In this document: positions 15,379 to 23,281 of the stretch, piece by piece
Numbering within the stretch: the first letter of the stretch is position 1
Layout: the number at the start of each line of letters is the position of its first letter
Source: VGRF01 sp964460485
GTDB taxonomy: Bacteria; Myxococcota_A; UBA9160; UBA6930
DNA: 42,654 nucleotides
Direction of reading: 5' to 3'
Assembly: GCA_964460485.1 (NCBI GenBank)
Contig: CAYWRY010000022.1
Coordinates: 1-42,654 of the forward strand
Translations under genes and position numbers: made by a program
The notes under the pieces: generated by a model
Database searches by the model: none
What the model was told of the DNA's origin: nothing
Seen by the model: the letters and a program-made list of their open reading frames with translations, nothing else

Positions 15379-16530
15379 ATGCCGAACCTCGACGACACCA
15401 GCCTGCCCGCCTGGACCTACCGCGATCCGGAGTTCCTGGCGCTCGAGCGCGAGCGCGTGTTCCGGCCGTCGTGGCAGGTGGTGTGCCATTCGAGCGACGT
15501 CCCGAGCGCGGGCGACTGGCACACCTTCGAGCTGTTCGACGAGCTGCTGTTCGTGGTGCGCGGCGCGGACGGCCGCGTGCGCGGCTTCCACAACGTCTGC
15601 CGCCATCGCGCGGCGCGTCTGCTCGACGGCGCGCGCGGCCACTGCCGGCGCATCGTCTGCCCGTACCACGCGTGGACCTACGAGCTCGACGGCCGGCTGG
15701 TCGGCACGCCCGAGCGCGACGCGTTCCCGAACCTCGACTTCGGCGCGCACGGCCTCGCGCCGGTGGACACCGAGGTGTGCGCGGGCTTCGTCTTCGTGCG
15801 CCTCGCGGCCGGCGGTCCGAGCGTCGCCGAGATGATGGCGCCCTACGCGAGCGAGATCGCGCTGCATCGCTTCGAGGAGCTGCGGCCGAGCGGCCGCGTC
15901 ACGCTGCGGCCGCGCGCCGTCAACTGGAAGAACGTGGGCGACAACTACTCCGACGGGCTGCACATCCCCGTCGCGCACCCCGGCCTCACGCGCCTGTTCG
16001 CGCGGACTTATCAGGTCGAGTCGCGCGAGTGGATCGACCGCATGTCGGGCGAGCTCCAGGCGGAGCCGTCGAGCGCCTGGTCGGAGCGCGCCTACCAGAA
16101 GCTGCTGCCCGACGTGCCCGAGCTTGCGCCGGAGAGCCGCCGGCGCTGGGTCTACTTCAAGCTCTGGCCCAACTTCGCCTTCGACGTGTATCCGGATCAG
16201 GTCGACTTCATGCAGTGGCTGCCGATCTCGCCGACGCAGACGCTGATCCGCGAGGCCGCCTACGCGCGCCCGGACGAGCGCCGCGAGATGCGCGCCGCGC
16301 GCTACCTGAACTGGCGCATCAACCGCCGCGTGAACGCCGAAGACAAGGCGCTGATCGAGCGCGTGCAGGCCGGCATGGCGTCGAGCAGCTATCGGGTCGG
16401 GCCGCTCGGCGCGAACGAGGTGGCGCTGCGCCGCTTCGGCGCGCGCCTGCGCGAGCGCATTCCCGAGTGCCGGGAGCCGGCGCAGCCGCCGCCGGGCTGG
16501 TCGGGCATCGCCCACCTCGCGAAGCGCTAG
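15379..16530 (+). CDS. Rieske oxygenase alpha subunit (onium/betaine-monooxygenase-like)
   Basis: 383 residues from the ATG at 15379 ('MPNLDDTSLP'). Rieske ligands are C74-x-H76 (in 'NVCRHRAARL') and C94-x2-H97 (in 'CPYHAWTYEL'). The catalytic block 'NWKNVGDNYSDGLHIPVAH' (182-200) gives the bridging Asp188 and iron ligands H195 and H200. The form 'NWK...DNY....H.PVAHPGL' and the compact size are typical of the branch with glycine-betaine (GbcA), carnitine (CntA) and stachydrine oxygenases, as well as some aromatic demethylases. It is followed after 9 bp by an APC-type permease, so uptake and oxidation of the same amine-like compound is a reasonable inference. The reductase partner is not in the window. 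Confidence 0.85.
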   Translation: MPNLDDTSLPAWTYRDPEFLALERERVFRPSWQVVCHSSDVPSAGDWHTFELFDELLFVVRGADGRVRGFHNVCRHRAARLLDGARGHCRRIVCPYHAWTYELDGRLVGTPERDAFPNLDFGAHGLAPVDTEVCAGFVFVRLAAGGPSVAEMMAPYASEIALHRFEELRPSGRVTLRPRAVNWKNVGDNYSDGLHIPVAHPGLTRLFARTYQVESREWIDRMSGELQAEPSSAWSERAYQKLLPDVPELAPESRRRWVYFKLWPNFAFDVYPDQVDFMQWLPISPTQTLIREAAYARPDERREMRAARYLNWRINRRVNAEDKALIERVQAGMASSSYRVGPLGANEVALRRFGARLRERIPECREPAQPPPGWSGIAHLAKR

Positions 16531-16539
16531 GGCGAGCGC

Positions 16540-17814
16540 GTGCACGACCGCCGCAAGCTCGGGCCGGTGCTCGCGACCGTGATCGTCGCCGGCAACATGG
16601 TCGGCTCCGGCGTGTTCCTGCTGCCCGCCACGCTCGCGCCGATCGGCGGCATCTCGCTGCTCGGTTGGCTGTTCGCCGCAGCGGGCGCCCTCGGTCTGGG
16701 CCTGGTGTTCGCGCGCCTCGCGCGGCGCCACCCCTTCGCGGGCGGGCCGGCGAGCCACGTGCACGCCGTGCTCGGCCCCTTCGCCGGCTTCCAGGCGAGC
16801 CTCTGGTACTGGGCGGCCTGCGTGATCGGCAACGTCGCGATCGCCGCCGCTGCCGCAGGCTACCTCGCGTCGCTGCTGCCCGGCGCGGAGTCGGGCGCGC
16901 AGCTCGCGCTGGCGACGGCGGCGATCCTGTGGGTGATCACGTTCCTGAACCTCGCGAGCCCGAAGCTGGTGGCGCAGGTGGATAGCGCCCTGCTCCTCGT
17001 CGGCCTCGTTCCGCTCGTGCTCGTCGGAAGCGTGGGCTGGGCTTTCTTCGACGCGGATCTCTACCGCGCGGAGTGGAACCCGAGCGGCCGGCCGTGGCTC
17101 CTCGTGGTTCCGCACTCGTTCGTGCTCGTGTTCTGGGCGTTCACGGGGCTCGAGAGCGCGTGCGTAGCCGCCGCGGTGGTGGAAGCGCCCGAACGCAACG
17201 TGCCAATCGCGACGGTCGCAGGGCTCGCGCTCGCCACCGCCGTCTACCTCTCCGCGAGCACCGCGATCGTGGGGCTCGTGCCGTCGGCGGAGCTCGCGCT
17301 CTCCTCCGCGCCCTTCGCGCTGGCCGCGGAGCGCGCGCTCGGCAGCGTCGCCGGCTCGCTGATCGCGGTGGCTGCGCTCGTGAAGGCGCTGGGCACGCTG
17401 GCGGGCTGGGTCCTGCTCACGGCGCAGGTGAGCCAGGCGGCTGCGGAGCGCGGCGTCCTGCCGAGCGCGCTCGCGCAAGTGCGGAACGGCGATGTGCCCG
17501 CGCTCGGGCTCGTGGTCGCGGCGCTGCTGGGCAGCCTGGCAGTGGCGCTCAGCGTCTCGCCGACGCTCGGCGAGCAGTTCAGCCTGCTGATCGAGGCCTC
17601 CACGCTGCTCGCGCTGTTCACCTACGGCGCTGCCTGCGTCGCCGCGCTGCGCGTCGGCAGCCGGCTCGACGTCGCGCTCGGTCTCGTGGGCGCCGCGTTC
17701 TGCGCGGTCGTCGTCAGCGCGTCGTCGCCTGTGGTGCTGGCGGTGGCAGCGGCTTGCGCGGTCGCGATCGCCTTCGCCGGCGCGATCGCGCTGCGCCGCG
17801 GATCGGTGCGCTGA
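16540..17814 (+). CDS. APC-superfamily amino acid/amine permease (AdiC/CadB-like)
   Basis: 424 residues from a GTG at 16540, 9 bp after the Rieske stop, with GGCGAGCG as ribosome site. It consists almost entirely of hydrophobic helices (about 12) and is an inner-membrane carrier. TM1 has the unwound glycine motif 'GNMVGSGVFLLPATLAPIGG' (about residues 18-37) shared by basic-amino-acid and polyamine antiporters such as AdiC, CadB and PotE. TM6 carries 'VFWAFTGLESACVAAAVVE', where 'aF.G.Es......e' is the substrate-gating region of that subgroup. Inference: imports, or exchanges, a cationic amino acid, amine or betaine-like substrate for the adjacent Rieske enzyme. Exact specificity is not readable. 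Confidence 0.85.
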   Translation: MHDRRKLGPVLATVIVAGNMVGSGVFLLPATLAPIGGISLLGWLFAAAGALGLGLVFARLARRHPFAGGPASHVHAVLGPFAGFQASLWYWAACVIGNVAIAAAAAGYLASLLPGAESGAQLALATAAILWVITFLNLASPKLVAQVDSALLLVGLVPLVLVGSVGWAFFDADLYRAEWNPSGRPWLLVVPHSFVLVFWAFTGLESACVAAAVVEAPERNVPIATVAGLALATAVYLSASTAIVGLVPSAELALSSAPFALAAERALGSVAGSLIAVAALVKALGTLAGWVLLTAQVSQAAAERGVLPSALAQVRNGDVPALGLVVAALLGSLAVALSVSPTLGEQFSLLIEASTLLALFTYGAACVAALRVGSRLDVALGLVGAAFCAVVVSASSPVVLAVAAACAVAIAFAGAIALRRGSVR

Positions 17815-17986
17815 GCGGCTCGCCCCAAGCAACGCTGGGACGCTGGGACTCACGAGGCGCGCCGTGCGCGACCCCCTCGCCGACTGAGACGACGATCACG
17901 CTCCGCGCGCGCGTTCGCTGGCGGCAGCGGACGCGAGCGCGCCAGAGTTCGTGAGCGCGCAATGCGCTTCCACTCCCGGAGGCCCC

Positions 17987-19261
17987 ATGGACTTCGACAT
18001 CCCCGCCGACCTCGCCGCCTATCTGAAGGAACTCGACGCCTTCATCGAGCGCGAGATCAAGCCGCTCGAGAACGAGAACGACAACATCCGCTTCTTCGAC
18101 CACCGCCGCGAAGACGCGCGCACGGACTGGCACCGCGGCGGCCTGCCCAACGAGGAGTGGGAGGCGCTGCTGCGCGAGGCGCGGCGGCGCGCCGACGAGG
18201 CGGGCCACTACCGCTACCCGCTGCCGAAGGCGCTCGGCGGCAAGGACGGCACGAACCTCGGGATGGCGATCATCCGCGAGCATCTGACGGCGAAGGGCCT
18301 CGGCCTGCACAACGACCTGCAGAACGAGCACTCGATCGTCGCGAACAACGTCGGCGTGTTGCTGATGATCGCGTACGGCACCGACGCGCAGAAGAAGCAG
18401 TTCCAGCAGGGCCTGCTCGACGGCACGACCGGCTTCGCGTTCGGCATCACCGAGCCCGAGCACGGCTCGGACGCGACGCACATGGCGACGACCGCAGTGC
18501 GCGACGGCAACGGCTGGCGCATCAACGGCGAGAAAACGTGGAACACCGGCGTCCACGCCGCCCCCTACGACCTGATCTTCGCGCGCACCGCCGGCAAGGC
18601 GGGCGACGGCCACGGCATCACGGCGTTCCTCGTGCCGATGGACGCCGAGGGCTTCAAGGTCGAGGAGTACCTCTGGACCTTCAACATGCCGACCGACCAC
18701 GCGCGCGTGTCGCTGAAGAACGTTTGGGTTCCCGACGCCGCGATCTTCGGCGGCGAGGGCCGCGGCTTGCAGGTCGTGCAGCACTTCTTCAACGAGAACC
18801 GCATCCGGCAGGCGGCCGCGAGCCTCGGCGCGGCGCAGTACTGCATCGACGAGTCGGTGAAGTATGCGCAGCAGCGCAAGCCCTTCGGCAAGCCGCTCGC
18901 GTCGAATCAGGGCATCCAGTTCCCCCTCGTCGAGCTGCAGACCCAGTGCGAGATGATGCGCGCGCTGATCCACAAGACCGCGTGGCAGATGGACACCTAC
19001 GGCGTGTTCTCCGCGTCCGACAAGGTCTCCATGTGCAACTACTGGGCGAACCGGCTCTGCTGCGAGGCGGCGGATCGCGCGATGCAGGTGCACGGCGGCC
19101 TCGGTTACTCGCGCCACAAGCCCTTCGAGCACATCTACCGGCACCACCGCCGCTACCGGATCACCGAGGGCGCCGAGGAGATCCAGATGCGCCGCGTGGC
19201 CGGCTACATGTTCGGCTTCATGAAGCAGCGCGCACCGAAGGGCGTCGCGGAAGAGGGCTGA
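17987..19261 (+). CDS. Acyl-CoA dehydrogenase
   Basis: 424 residues. The ATG at 17987 has GGAGG 6 nt upstream and is preferred to the in-frame GTG at 17951. FAD enzyme that desaturates an acyl-CoA at C2-C3. Visible signatures: 'FGITEPEHGSDATH' (152-165), which contacts FAD and substrate; 'QRKPFGKPLASNQGIQFPL' (296-314); 'QVHGGLGYSRHKPFEHIYR' (367-385); and 'RITEGAEEIQ' (391-400), where E394 is the candidate catalytic base. The N-terminal 'FFDHRREDARTDWHRGG' is an insertion shared with a subgroup of large actinobacterial and deltaproteobacterial ACADs of uncertain substrate. It lies 172 bp beyond the permease on the same strand and may extend the catabolic block, feeding electrons to ETF. Confidence 0.92.
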   Translation: MDFDIPADLAAYLKELDAFIEREIKPLENENDNIRFFDHRREDARTDWHRGGLPNEEWEALLREARRRADEAGHYRYPLPKALGGKDGTNLGMAIIREHLTAKGLGLHNDLQNEHSIVANNVGVLLMIAYGTDAQKKQFQQGLLDGTTGFAFGITEPEHGSDATHMATTAVRDGNGWRINGEKTWNTGVHAAPYDLIFARTAGKAGDGHGITAFLVPMDAEGFKVEEYLWTFNMPTDHARVSLKNVWVPDAAIFGGEGRGLQVVQHFFNENRIRQAAASLGAAQYCIDESVKYAQQRKPFGKPLASNQGIQFPLVELQTQCEMMRALIHKTAWQMDTYGVFSASDKVSMCNYWANRLCCEAADRAMQVHGGLGYSRHKPFEHIYRHHRRYRITEGAEEIQMRRVAGYMFGFMKQRAPKGVAEEG

Positions 19262-19310
19262 ACGGCTCCGCGCGGCTCCCGAACGGGCGGTCCCTCGCAC
19301 TGTCAGAGCG

Positions 19311-19358
19311 TGTCAGCAGCACCCGTTCTGCCGACTCGGCTCCGGCACCCTGCTGACA
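19311..19358. repeat. Dyad with 9-bp arms between the dehydrogenase and the VOC gene
   Basis: TGTCAGCAG ... CTGCTGACA, perfect 9-bp arms 30 bp apart. Extra half-copies of the same word flank it (TGTCAG at 19301, CTGTCAC near 19364). The long spacer argues against a simple terminator; paired operator half-sites or an mRNA hairpin are both possible. It lies about 100 bp upstream of the VOC-regulator pair. Confidence 0.3.
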
Positions 19359-19456
19359 GGACCCTGTCACCCGGTGGCCGTACTCTTGGCGACCCCGTGA
19401 AGTCCTCCGCGTCTCATTAGCGACGGTATTTCGACCGTTTGCGCCGGGAGGTCCCG

Positions 19457-19810
19457 ATGCCTTGTCCGATTGTTTGGTTCGAAGCCGTGGGGCAGCATGC
19501 TGACAAGCTGCACAGCTTCTACGGCGAGGTGCTCGGCTGGAGATTCGACCCCGAAACCGCTGCCGAGGGCCGCAAGCAGGCGGCTGCGCGGCCCGCGCGC
19601 TTCCGGCGCGGCGTGGCCGCGTCGAGCGAGCCGCCGCCGTGGTGGGTGACGTTCTACACCCGGGTCGCCGACCTCGACGCCGCGATCGAGACGGCGCGCG
19701 CGCACGGCGGCCGCGTCCTGGTGCCGCCGACCCGGCACGGCAACTCGCTGCTCGCAGTCGTCGCGGATCCGGAGGGGCACCCGCTCGGGCTGTGCAGCGG
19801 GGGCGGCTGA
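19457..19810 (+). CDS. VOC-superfamily (glyoxalase/bleomycin-resistance-like) protein
   Basis: 117 residues. The ATG at 19457 sits behind a GGGAGG site. It opens 'PIVWFEAVGQHADKLHSFY' and continues 'GEVLGWRF', the first beta-alpha-beta module, where a small-molecule lyase or dioxygenase monomer binds metal. The second module ends 'VVADPEGHPLGLCSG', with 'DPEG...GL' typical of the family. The metal-ligand positions are incomplete: the usual first-strand His/Gln is not evident, so binding or antibiotic sequestration is as likely as catalysis. It lies 43 bp upstream of a WYL-type regulator; this VOC-YafY pairing recurs in many genomes, suggesting the regulator controls it. Confidence 0.8.
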   Translation: MPCPIVWFEAVGQHADKLHSFYGEVLGWRFDPETAAEGRKQAAARPARFRRGVAASSEPPPWWVTFYTRVADLDAAIETARAHGGRVLVPPTRHGNSLLAVVADPEGHPLGLCSGGG

Positions 19811-19853
19811 GCGCGCCGGCTTCGCGGGTCCTGGAAGAGAGGAGGTAGCCCTC

Positions 19854-20651
19854 GTGCGCCGTGCAGACCGGCTCTTCCGCCTCGTGCAGCTCCTGCGCGC
19901 GCGGCGCTTCGCGACCGGCTACCAGATCGCCGACGAGCTCGGCGTCTCGAAGCGCACGATCTATCGCGACGTCGCCGACCTCCAAGGCTCGGGCATCCCG
20001 ATCCGCGGCGAGGCGGGCGTCGGGTACCGCCTCGAGCGCGGCTTCGAGCTCGCGCCGCTCATCTTCACGAGCGACGAGCTGGAGAGCCTCGTGCTCGGGG
20101 CGCGCATCGTGGCGGCGTGGGGCGACGCGGACCTCGCGGCCGCGGTGGGCAGCGCGATGACCAAGGTGGAGGCCGTGCTTCCGGACACGCTGCGCCGCGT
20201 GGTGCTCGAGACTCCGTTCTTCGCGCCCGGCGCACCGAGCGGCGCTGCGATGGCGGGGGAGCTCACGGTGCTGCGCCGCGCGATCGGCGAGCGCCGCTTC
20301 GTGCACTTCAGGTACCGGCGCGAGGACGGCGAGGAGAGCGAGCGCGACGCGCGGCCGCTCGGCCTCTACTTCTGGGGCCGGAAGTGGACGCTCGCCGCCT
20401 GGTGCGAGGCTCGCTCCGACTACCGCAGCTTCCGCCCCGACCGCATGCGCGAGGTGCGGATGCTGGAGCGCTCATTCGATCCCGCCGACGGCATCTCCCT
20501 CGCCGGATTCCTCGCGAAGCGCGACCCGGCAGATTGGGAGCAGTGGGAGTGGCGCAAGCCTCACGAGCAGGCGGAGGCGCACGGCGGGCCTCCTCCGGGC
20601 GAGCGCTCGCACGGGGGTGAGCCCGAGGCCGCTGGCGACCGCGCGCACTGA
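19854..20651 (+). CDS. YafY-type HTH/WYL-domain transcriptional regulator
   Basis: 265 residues from a GTG at 19854, with GAGGAGG 9-15 nt upstream. N-terminal DeoR/HTH_11 winged helix (residues 1-60): 'RLVQLLRARRFATGYQIA', then 'ELGVSKRTIYRDVADLQ'. A WYL domain (about 140-205) follows, with 'RRFVHFRYRREDG', 'ARPLGLYFWGRKWTLAAWC' and 'YRSFRPDRM', its strand-and-ligand pattern; WYL domains often sense nucleotides, nucleic acids or small ligands. The C-terminal 40 residues are charged and low complexity. Cytoplasmic DNA-binding protein, probably controlling itself and the preceding VOC gene. Confidence 0.9.
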   Translation: MRRADRLFRLVQLLRARRFATGYQIADELGVSKRTIYRDVADLQGSGIPIRGEAGVGYRLERGFELAPLIFTSDELESLVLGARIVAAWGDADLAAAVGSAMTKVEAVLPDTLRRVVLETPFFAPGAPSGAAMAGELTVLRRAIGERRFVHFRYRREDGEESERDARPLGLYFWGRKWTLAAWCEARSDYRSFRPDRMREVRMLERSFDPADGISLAGFLAKRDPADWEQWEWRKPHEQAEAHGGPPPGERSHGGEPEAAGDRAH

Positions 20652-20655
20652 GCGG

Positions 20656-20674
20656 CGCGCCGCATTGCGGCGCG
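20656..20674. terminator. Hairpin after the YafY-type gene
   Basis: CGCGCCGC-ATT-GCGGCGCG, a perfect 8-bp stem with a 3-base loop, starting 5 bp after the regulator's stop. There is no U-tract. It is placed where a terminator separating the VOC-regulator pair from the downstream monooxygenase would be expected. Confidence 0.4.
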
Positions 20675-20788
20675 GAGCGCGATGGCCGGGCTACCTGTCC
20701 GCGCATCGAGGCGGCTCGCCGAGATCGCCGGTCGAGGCAGTCGAAGCTCGCCGCCCCCCCCCTCCGCCCTTCCGCCGAGCGAGTCGTC

Positions 20789-22264
20789 ATGCGCAGCGTC
20801 CCTTCCGCAACCGATCTGCCCGAACGCACCACCGTCCTCGTGATCGGCGCCGGCCCCGGCGGCATCTGCGCCGGAATCACGCTCGCCCGAGCGGGCATCA
20901 CGGACTTCGTGATCGTGGAGAAGGCCGCGGGCGTCGGCGGCACCTGGTGGCACAACCGCTACCCGGGCGCGGAGTGCGACGTGCAGTCGCACCTCTACTC
21001 GTTCTCCTTCGAGCCGAAGCCCGACTGGTCGCGGCCCTACTCGGGGCAGGCGGAGATTCGCGCGTACGTGGAGCACGTGGCGCAGAAGTACGGGGTGCTG
21101 TCCCACTGCCGCTTCGAGCGAGAGGTGAAGGCGCTGCGCTGGGACGAGAGCGCGGCGCTGTGGCGCGTCGCGATGGCGGACGGCCGGCGCCTCGCCGCGC
21201 GCTTCGTGATCAGCGCGATCGGCATGTTCAACGAGATCGCGCTGCCCGAGATCCCGGGGCTCGCCGACTTCGCCGGCACCACGTTCCACACCGCGCGCTG
21301 GAAGGACGGGCACGACCTCGCGGGCGAGCGCGTCGCGCTGATCGGCAGCGCGGCGAGCGCCGTGCAGACGGCGCCGGAGATCGCGCCCGTCGTCGCGCAG
21401 CTCGACCTCTACCAGCGAACGCCACAATGGGTGCTGCCGAAGAAGGACACGCCTTTCACCCAGGACGAGCTCGCGCACTTCCGCGCGCACCCCGAGGCGG
21501 TCAAGGCGCTGCGCGACCAGATCTACCGCGAGGTGGAGGCGTTCGTGCTGTTCGACGACCCGAAGGCGTTGGCCGAAGCCGAAGACGCGGGGCGCCGGAA
21601 TCTCGAGCTGGTGAACGACCCGGATCTGCGCCGCCGCCTCACGCCCGACTGGCGTTACGGCTGCCGGCGGCCGCTGCTCTCGAACGTGTACTACCCGATC
21701 TTCAATCGCCCGAACGTGCGCCTGATCGACGAGGGCATCGCGCGCGTCGTGCCCGAGGGCATCGTCACCGCGCGCGGCGAGCTGCGCGCGGCCGACACGA
21801 TCGTGTTCGCCACCGGCTTCGAGACGACCAAGTACTTGTCTGCGCTCGACGTCGCCGGGCGCGGCGGCGTGCACGTGCGCGACGCCTGGCGCGACGGCGC
21901 GATCGCTTATCAGGGGATCACCAGCGCCGGCTTCCCGAACCTGTTCATGGTCTACGGGCCGAACACCAACAACAACTCGCTGATCACCATGCTCGAGCTG
22001 GAGACGGACTACGCCGTGCGCTGGATCCGCCGCATGCAGGACGAACGGATCGCCTGGATCGACGTGACGCCGAGTGCGATGGCGGCGTACAACGAGCAGC
22101 TCCAGAAGGACATCGCCGGCATCACGGTCTGGCGCAGCGACTGCCGCGGCTACTACCGCGCGCCGTCGGGACGCATCGTCACGCAGTTTCCCTACACGAT
22201 GACGACCTACCGGCGCATGCTCGCCGCGCCCGACGCGCATGCCTACGAGATCGCCCGCGACTGA
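20789..22264 (+). CDS. Baeyer-Villiger-type flavin monooxygenase
   Basis: 491 residues, close to the usual size. FAD Rossmann motif 'VIGAGPGGICAG' (18-29), then 'GGTWWHNRYPGAECDVQSH', a hallmark block of Baeyer-Villiger and N-hydroxylating flavoenzymes. The class B fingerprint F-x-G-x3-H-x3-W is intact: F161, G163, H167, W171. A second Rossmann motif for NADPH (G186-S-A-A-S) and 'VFATGFETTKYL' follow. Near the end, 'YGPNTNNNSLITMLE' is conserved in ketone monooxygenases. It inserts one O atom from O2 next to a ketone, or oxidises a heteroatom, using NADPH. Starts at the ATG at 20789 with only a weak ribosome site. It stands alone; the partner genes do not reveal the substrate. Confidence 0.9.
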   Translation: MRSVPSATDLPERTTVLVIGAGPGGICAGITLARAGITDFVIVEKAAGVGGTWWHNRYPGAECDVQSHLYSFSFEPKPDWSRPYSGQAEIRAYVEHVAQKYGVLSHCRFEREVKALRWDESAALWRVAMADGRRLAARFVISAIGMFNEIALPEIPGLADFAGTTFHTARWKDGHDLAGERVALIGSAASAVQTAPEIAPVVAQLDLYQRTPQWVLPKKDTPFTQDELAHFRAHPEAVKALRDQIYREVEAFVLFDDPKALAEAEDAGRRNLELVNDPDLRRRLTPDWRYGCRRPLLSNVYYPIFNRPNVRLIDEGIARVVPEGIVTARGELRAADTIVFATGFETTKYLSALDVAGRGGVHVRDAWRDGAIAYQGITSAGFPNLFMVYGPNTNNNSLITMLELETDYAVRWIRRMQDERIAWIDVTPSAMAAYNEQLQKDIAGITVWRSDCRGYYRAPSGRIVTQFPYTMTTYRRMLAAPDAHAYEIARD

Positions 22265-22301
22265 AGCCCGAGCCGCGCGGGGCGACTCCGAACGATCGGG
22301 G

Positions 22302-23195
22302 TCACAATGCCGCTCCCTCTCCCTCCTGCTCGCGTCCGCGCACGACCCGCTGGCCTGCGCGCGAGCCGCTGCGCTCTGTGACGATCGTGCACTGGCCCTC
22401 TTGGCCGTCGCGTTCGAAGTAGACCACTACCCAGTCGTGGGTGGTGCCGAGCTCGTGAGCGCGCGCGGTGTTCGAGTAGAGCGCGGTGAACTGCCAGTCC
22501 CCGCGCTGCGTGTGGAGCACCGGCAGCCAGGCGCGCCGCTCGGGGTTGAAGCGCCGCGGCGCGATGCGGCGCAGGGTGCCCGCCTCCGCGCGCGCGCGGT
22601 ACTCGCGGTCGACGTCGAGCAGCGCCGCCACGTCGGGCCGCTCGCCCGGCGCCGCGGCGCCCGCGAGCCGCTTGCCGCGCCGCGCCGACTCGCGGCCGAG
22701 GATGCCCGCCAGCGCCTGCTGCGCCGCCCGCACGCGGCGCGGGCCGAAGCCCGGCACGCGCGCGAGCCGGCCGTCGTGCGCCGCGAGCTCCAGATCCTCG
22801 AGCGACTCGATGCCCAGCTCGGCGTGCAGGCGCTTCGCGAGCTCCTCGCCGATGCCCGCGACCGTGGTGAAGCGATCCTCGGGCGACACCTGCCCGGCGA
22901 GCCGCTCGAGCAGCGAAGAGCGTCCGGTTCGCACCAGCTCCGCGATCACGCTGGCGAGCGTCTTGCCGATCTCCGGCAGCGCGTCCAGCGCGGCGGCACC
23001 GCCGCGCGCGTAGATGCGCGCGGCCGGCTCCTGCGTCGAGCGCACGCGCTCGGCGCCGCGACGGTAGGCGCGCACGCGGAAGGAGTCGGCGCCCTGCGCT
23101 TCGAGCAGATCGGCGATGCGCGCGAGCGCGTCCGCGATCTCCGCGTTCGAGAGTGCAACCTGCGTCGCCAAACCCGCGGCCTCCGCTGCGCTCAC
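22302..23195 (-). CDS. Helix-hairpin-helix DNA-binding protein related to the PolX N-terminus
   Basis: 297 residues from a GTG at 23195. A TTG at 23171, with GGAGG 8 nt before it, is an alternative that fits the family's usual start better. Residues ~15-170 resemble the 8-kDa and HhH region of family X polymerases: 'SNAEIADALARIADLLEAQ', 'FRVRAYRRGAERV', 'LPEIGKTLASVIAEL', 'TVAGIGEELAKRLHAELGI' and 'VPGFGPRRVRAAQQAL'. The polymerase palm and PHP nuclease domains are absent. The C-terminal ~110 residues form a different domain with 'FNPERRAWLPVLHTQRGDW' and 'ATYSNTARAHELGTTHDWV'-like strands. I recall similar stand-alone proteins in many bacteria without known function. Possibly a DNA-end or lesion-binding factor. 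Confidence 0.7.
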   Translation of the reverse strand: MSAAEAAGLATQVALSNAEIADALARIADLLEAQGADSFRVRAYRRGAERVRSTQEPAARIYARGGAAALDALPEIGKTLASVIAELVRTGRSSLLERLAGQVSPEDRFTTVAGIGEELAKRLHAELGIESLEDLELAAHDGRLARVPGFGPRRVRAAQQALAGILGRESARRGKRLAGAAAPGERPDVAALLDVDREYRARAEAGTLRRIAPRRFNPERRAWLPVLHTQRGDWQFTALYSNTARAHELGTTHDWVVVYFERDGQEGQCTIVTERSGSRAGQRVVRGREQEGEGAAL

Positions 23196-23251
23196 CGCTC
23201 GATCTAGAGCGAAGCGCTAGCGCATGCTTGCCGCACGCCGGGAGGCACCCA

Positions 23252-23268
23252 GCCGGCGAAGGGCCGGC
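23252..23268 (-). terminator. Hairpin downstream of the outer-membrane barrel gene
   Basis: GCCGGC-5 nt-GCCGGC (plus-strand view), a perfect self-complementary 6-bp stem located 14 bp beyond the stop of the barrel gene at 23282. A second GCCGGC at 23275 allows an alternative pairing. It is a plausible terminator; there is no U-tract. Confidence 0.35.
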
Positions 23269-23281
23269 AGGGCGGCCGGCT

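Noticed and set aside
15331..17853. Long minus-strand frame across the Rieske and permease genes
   Set aside because: Low-complexity His/Arg/Glu content and no motifs; the plus strand has intact Rieske ligands and membrane helices.
19311..19358. Reading the TGTCAGCAG dyad as an intrinsic terminator of the acyl-CoA dehydrogenase
   Set aside because: The arms are 30 bp apart with no U-tract; reported only as a repeat or possible operator.
22265..22301. Search for a terminator between the converging monooxygenase and HhH genes
   Set aside because: The 37-bp gap shows no stem of useful length.
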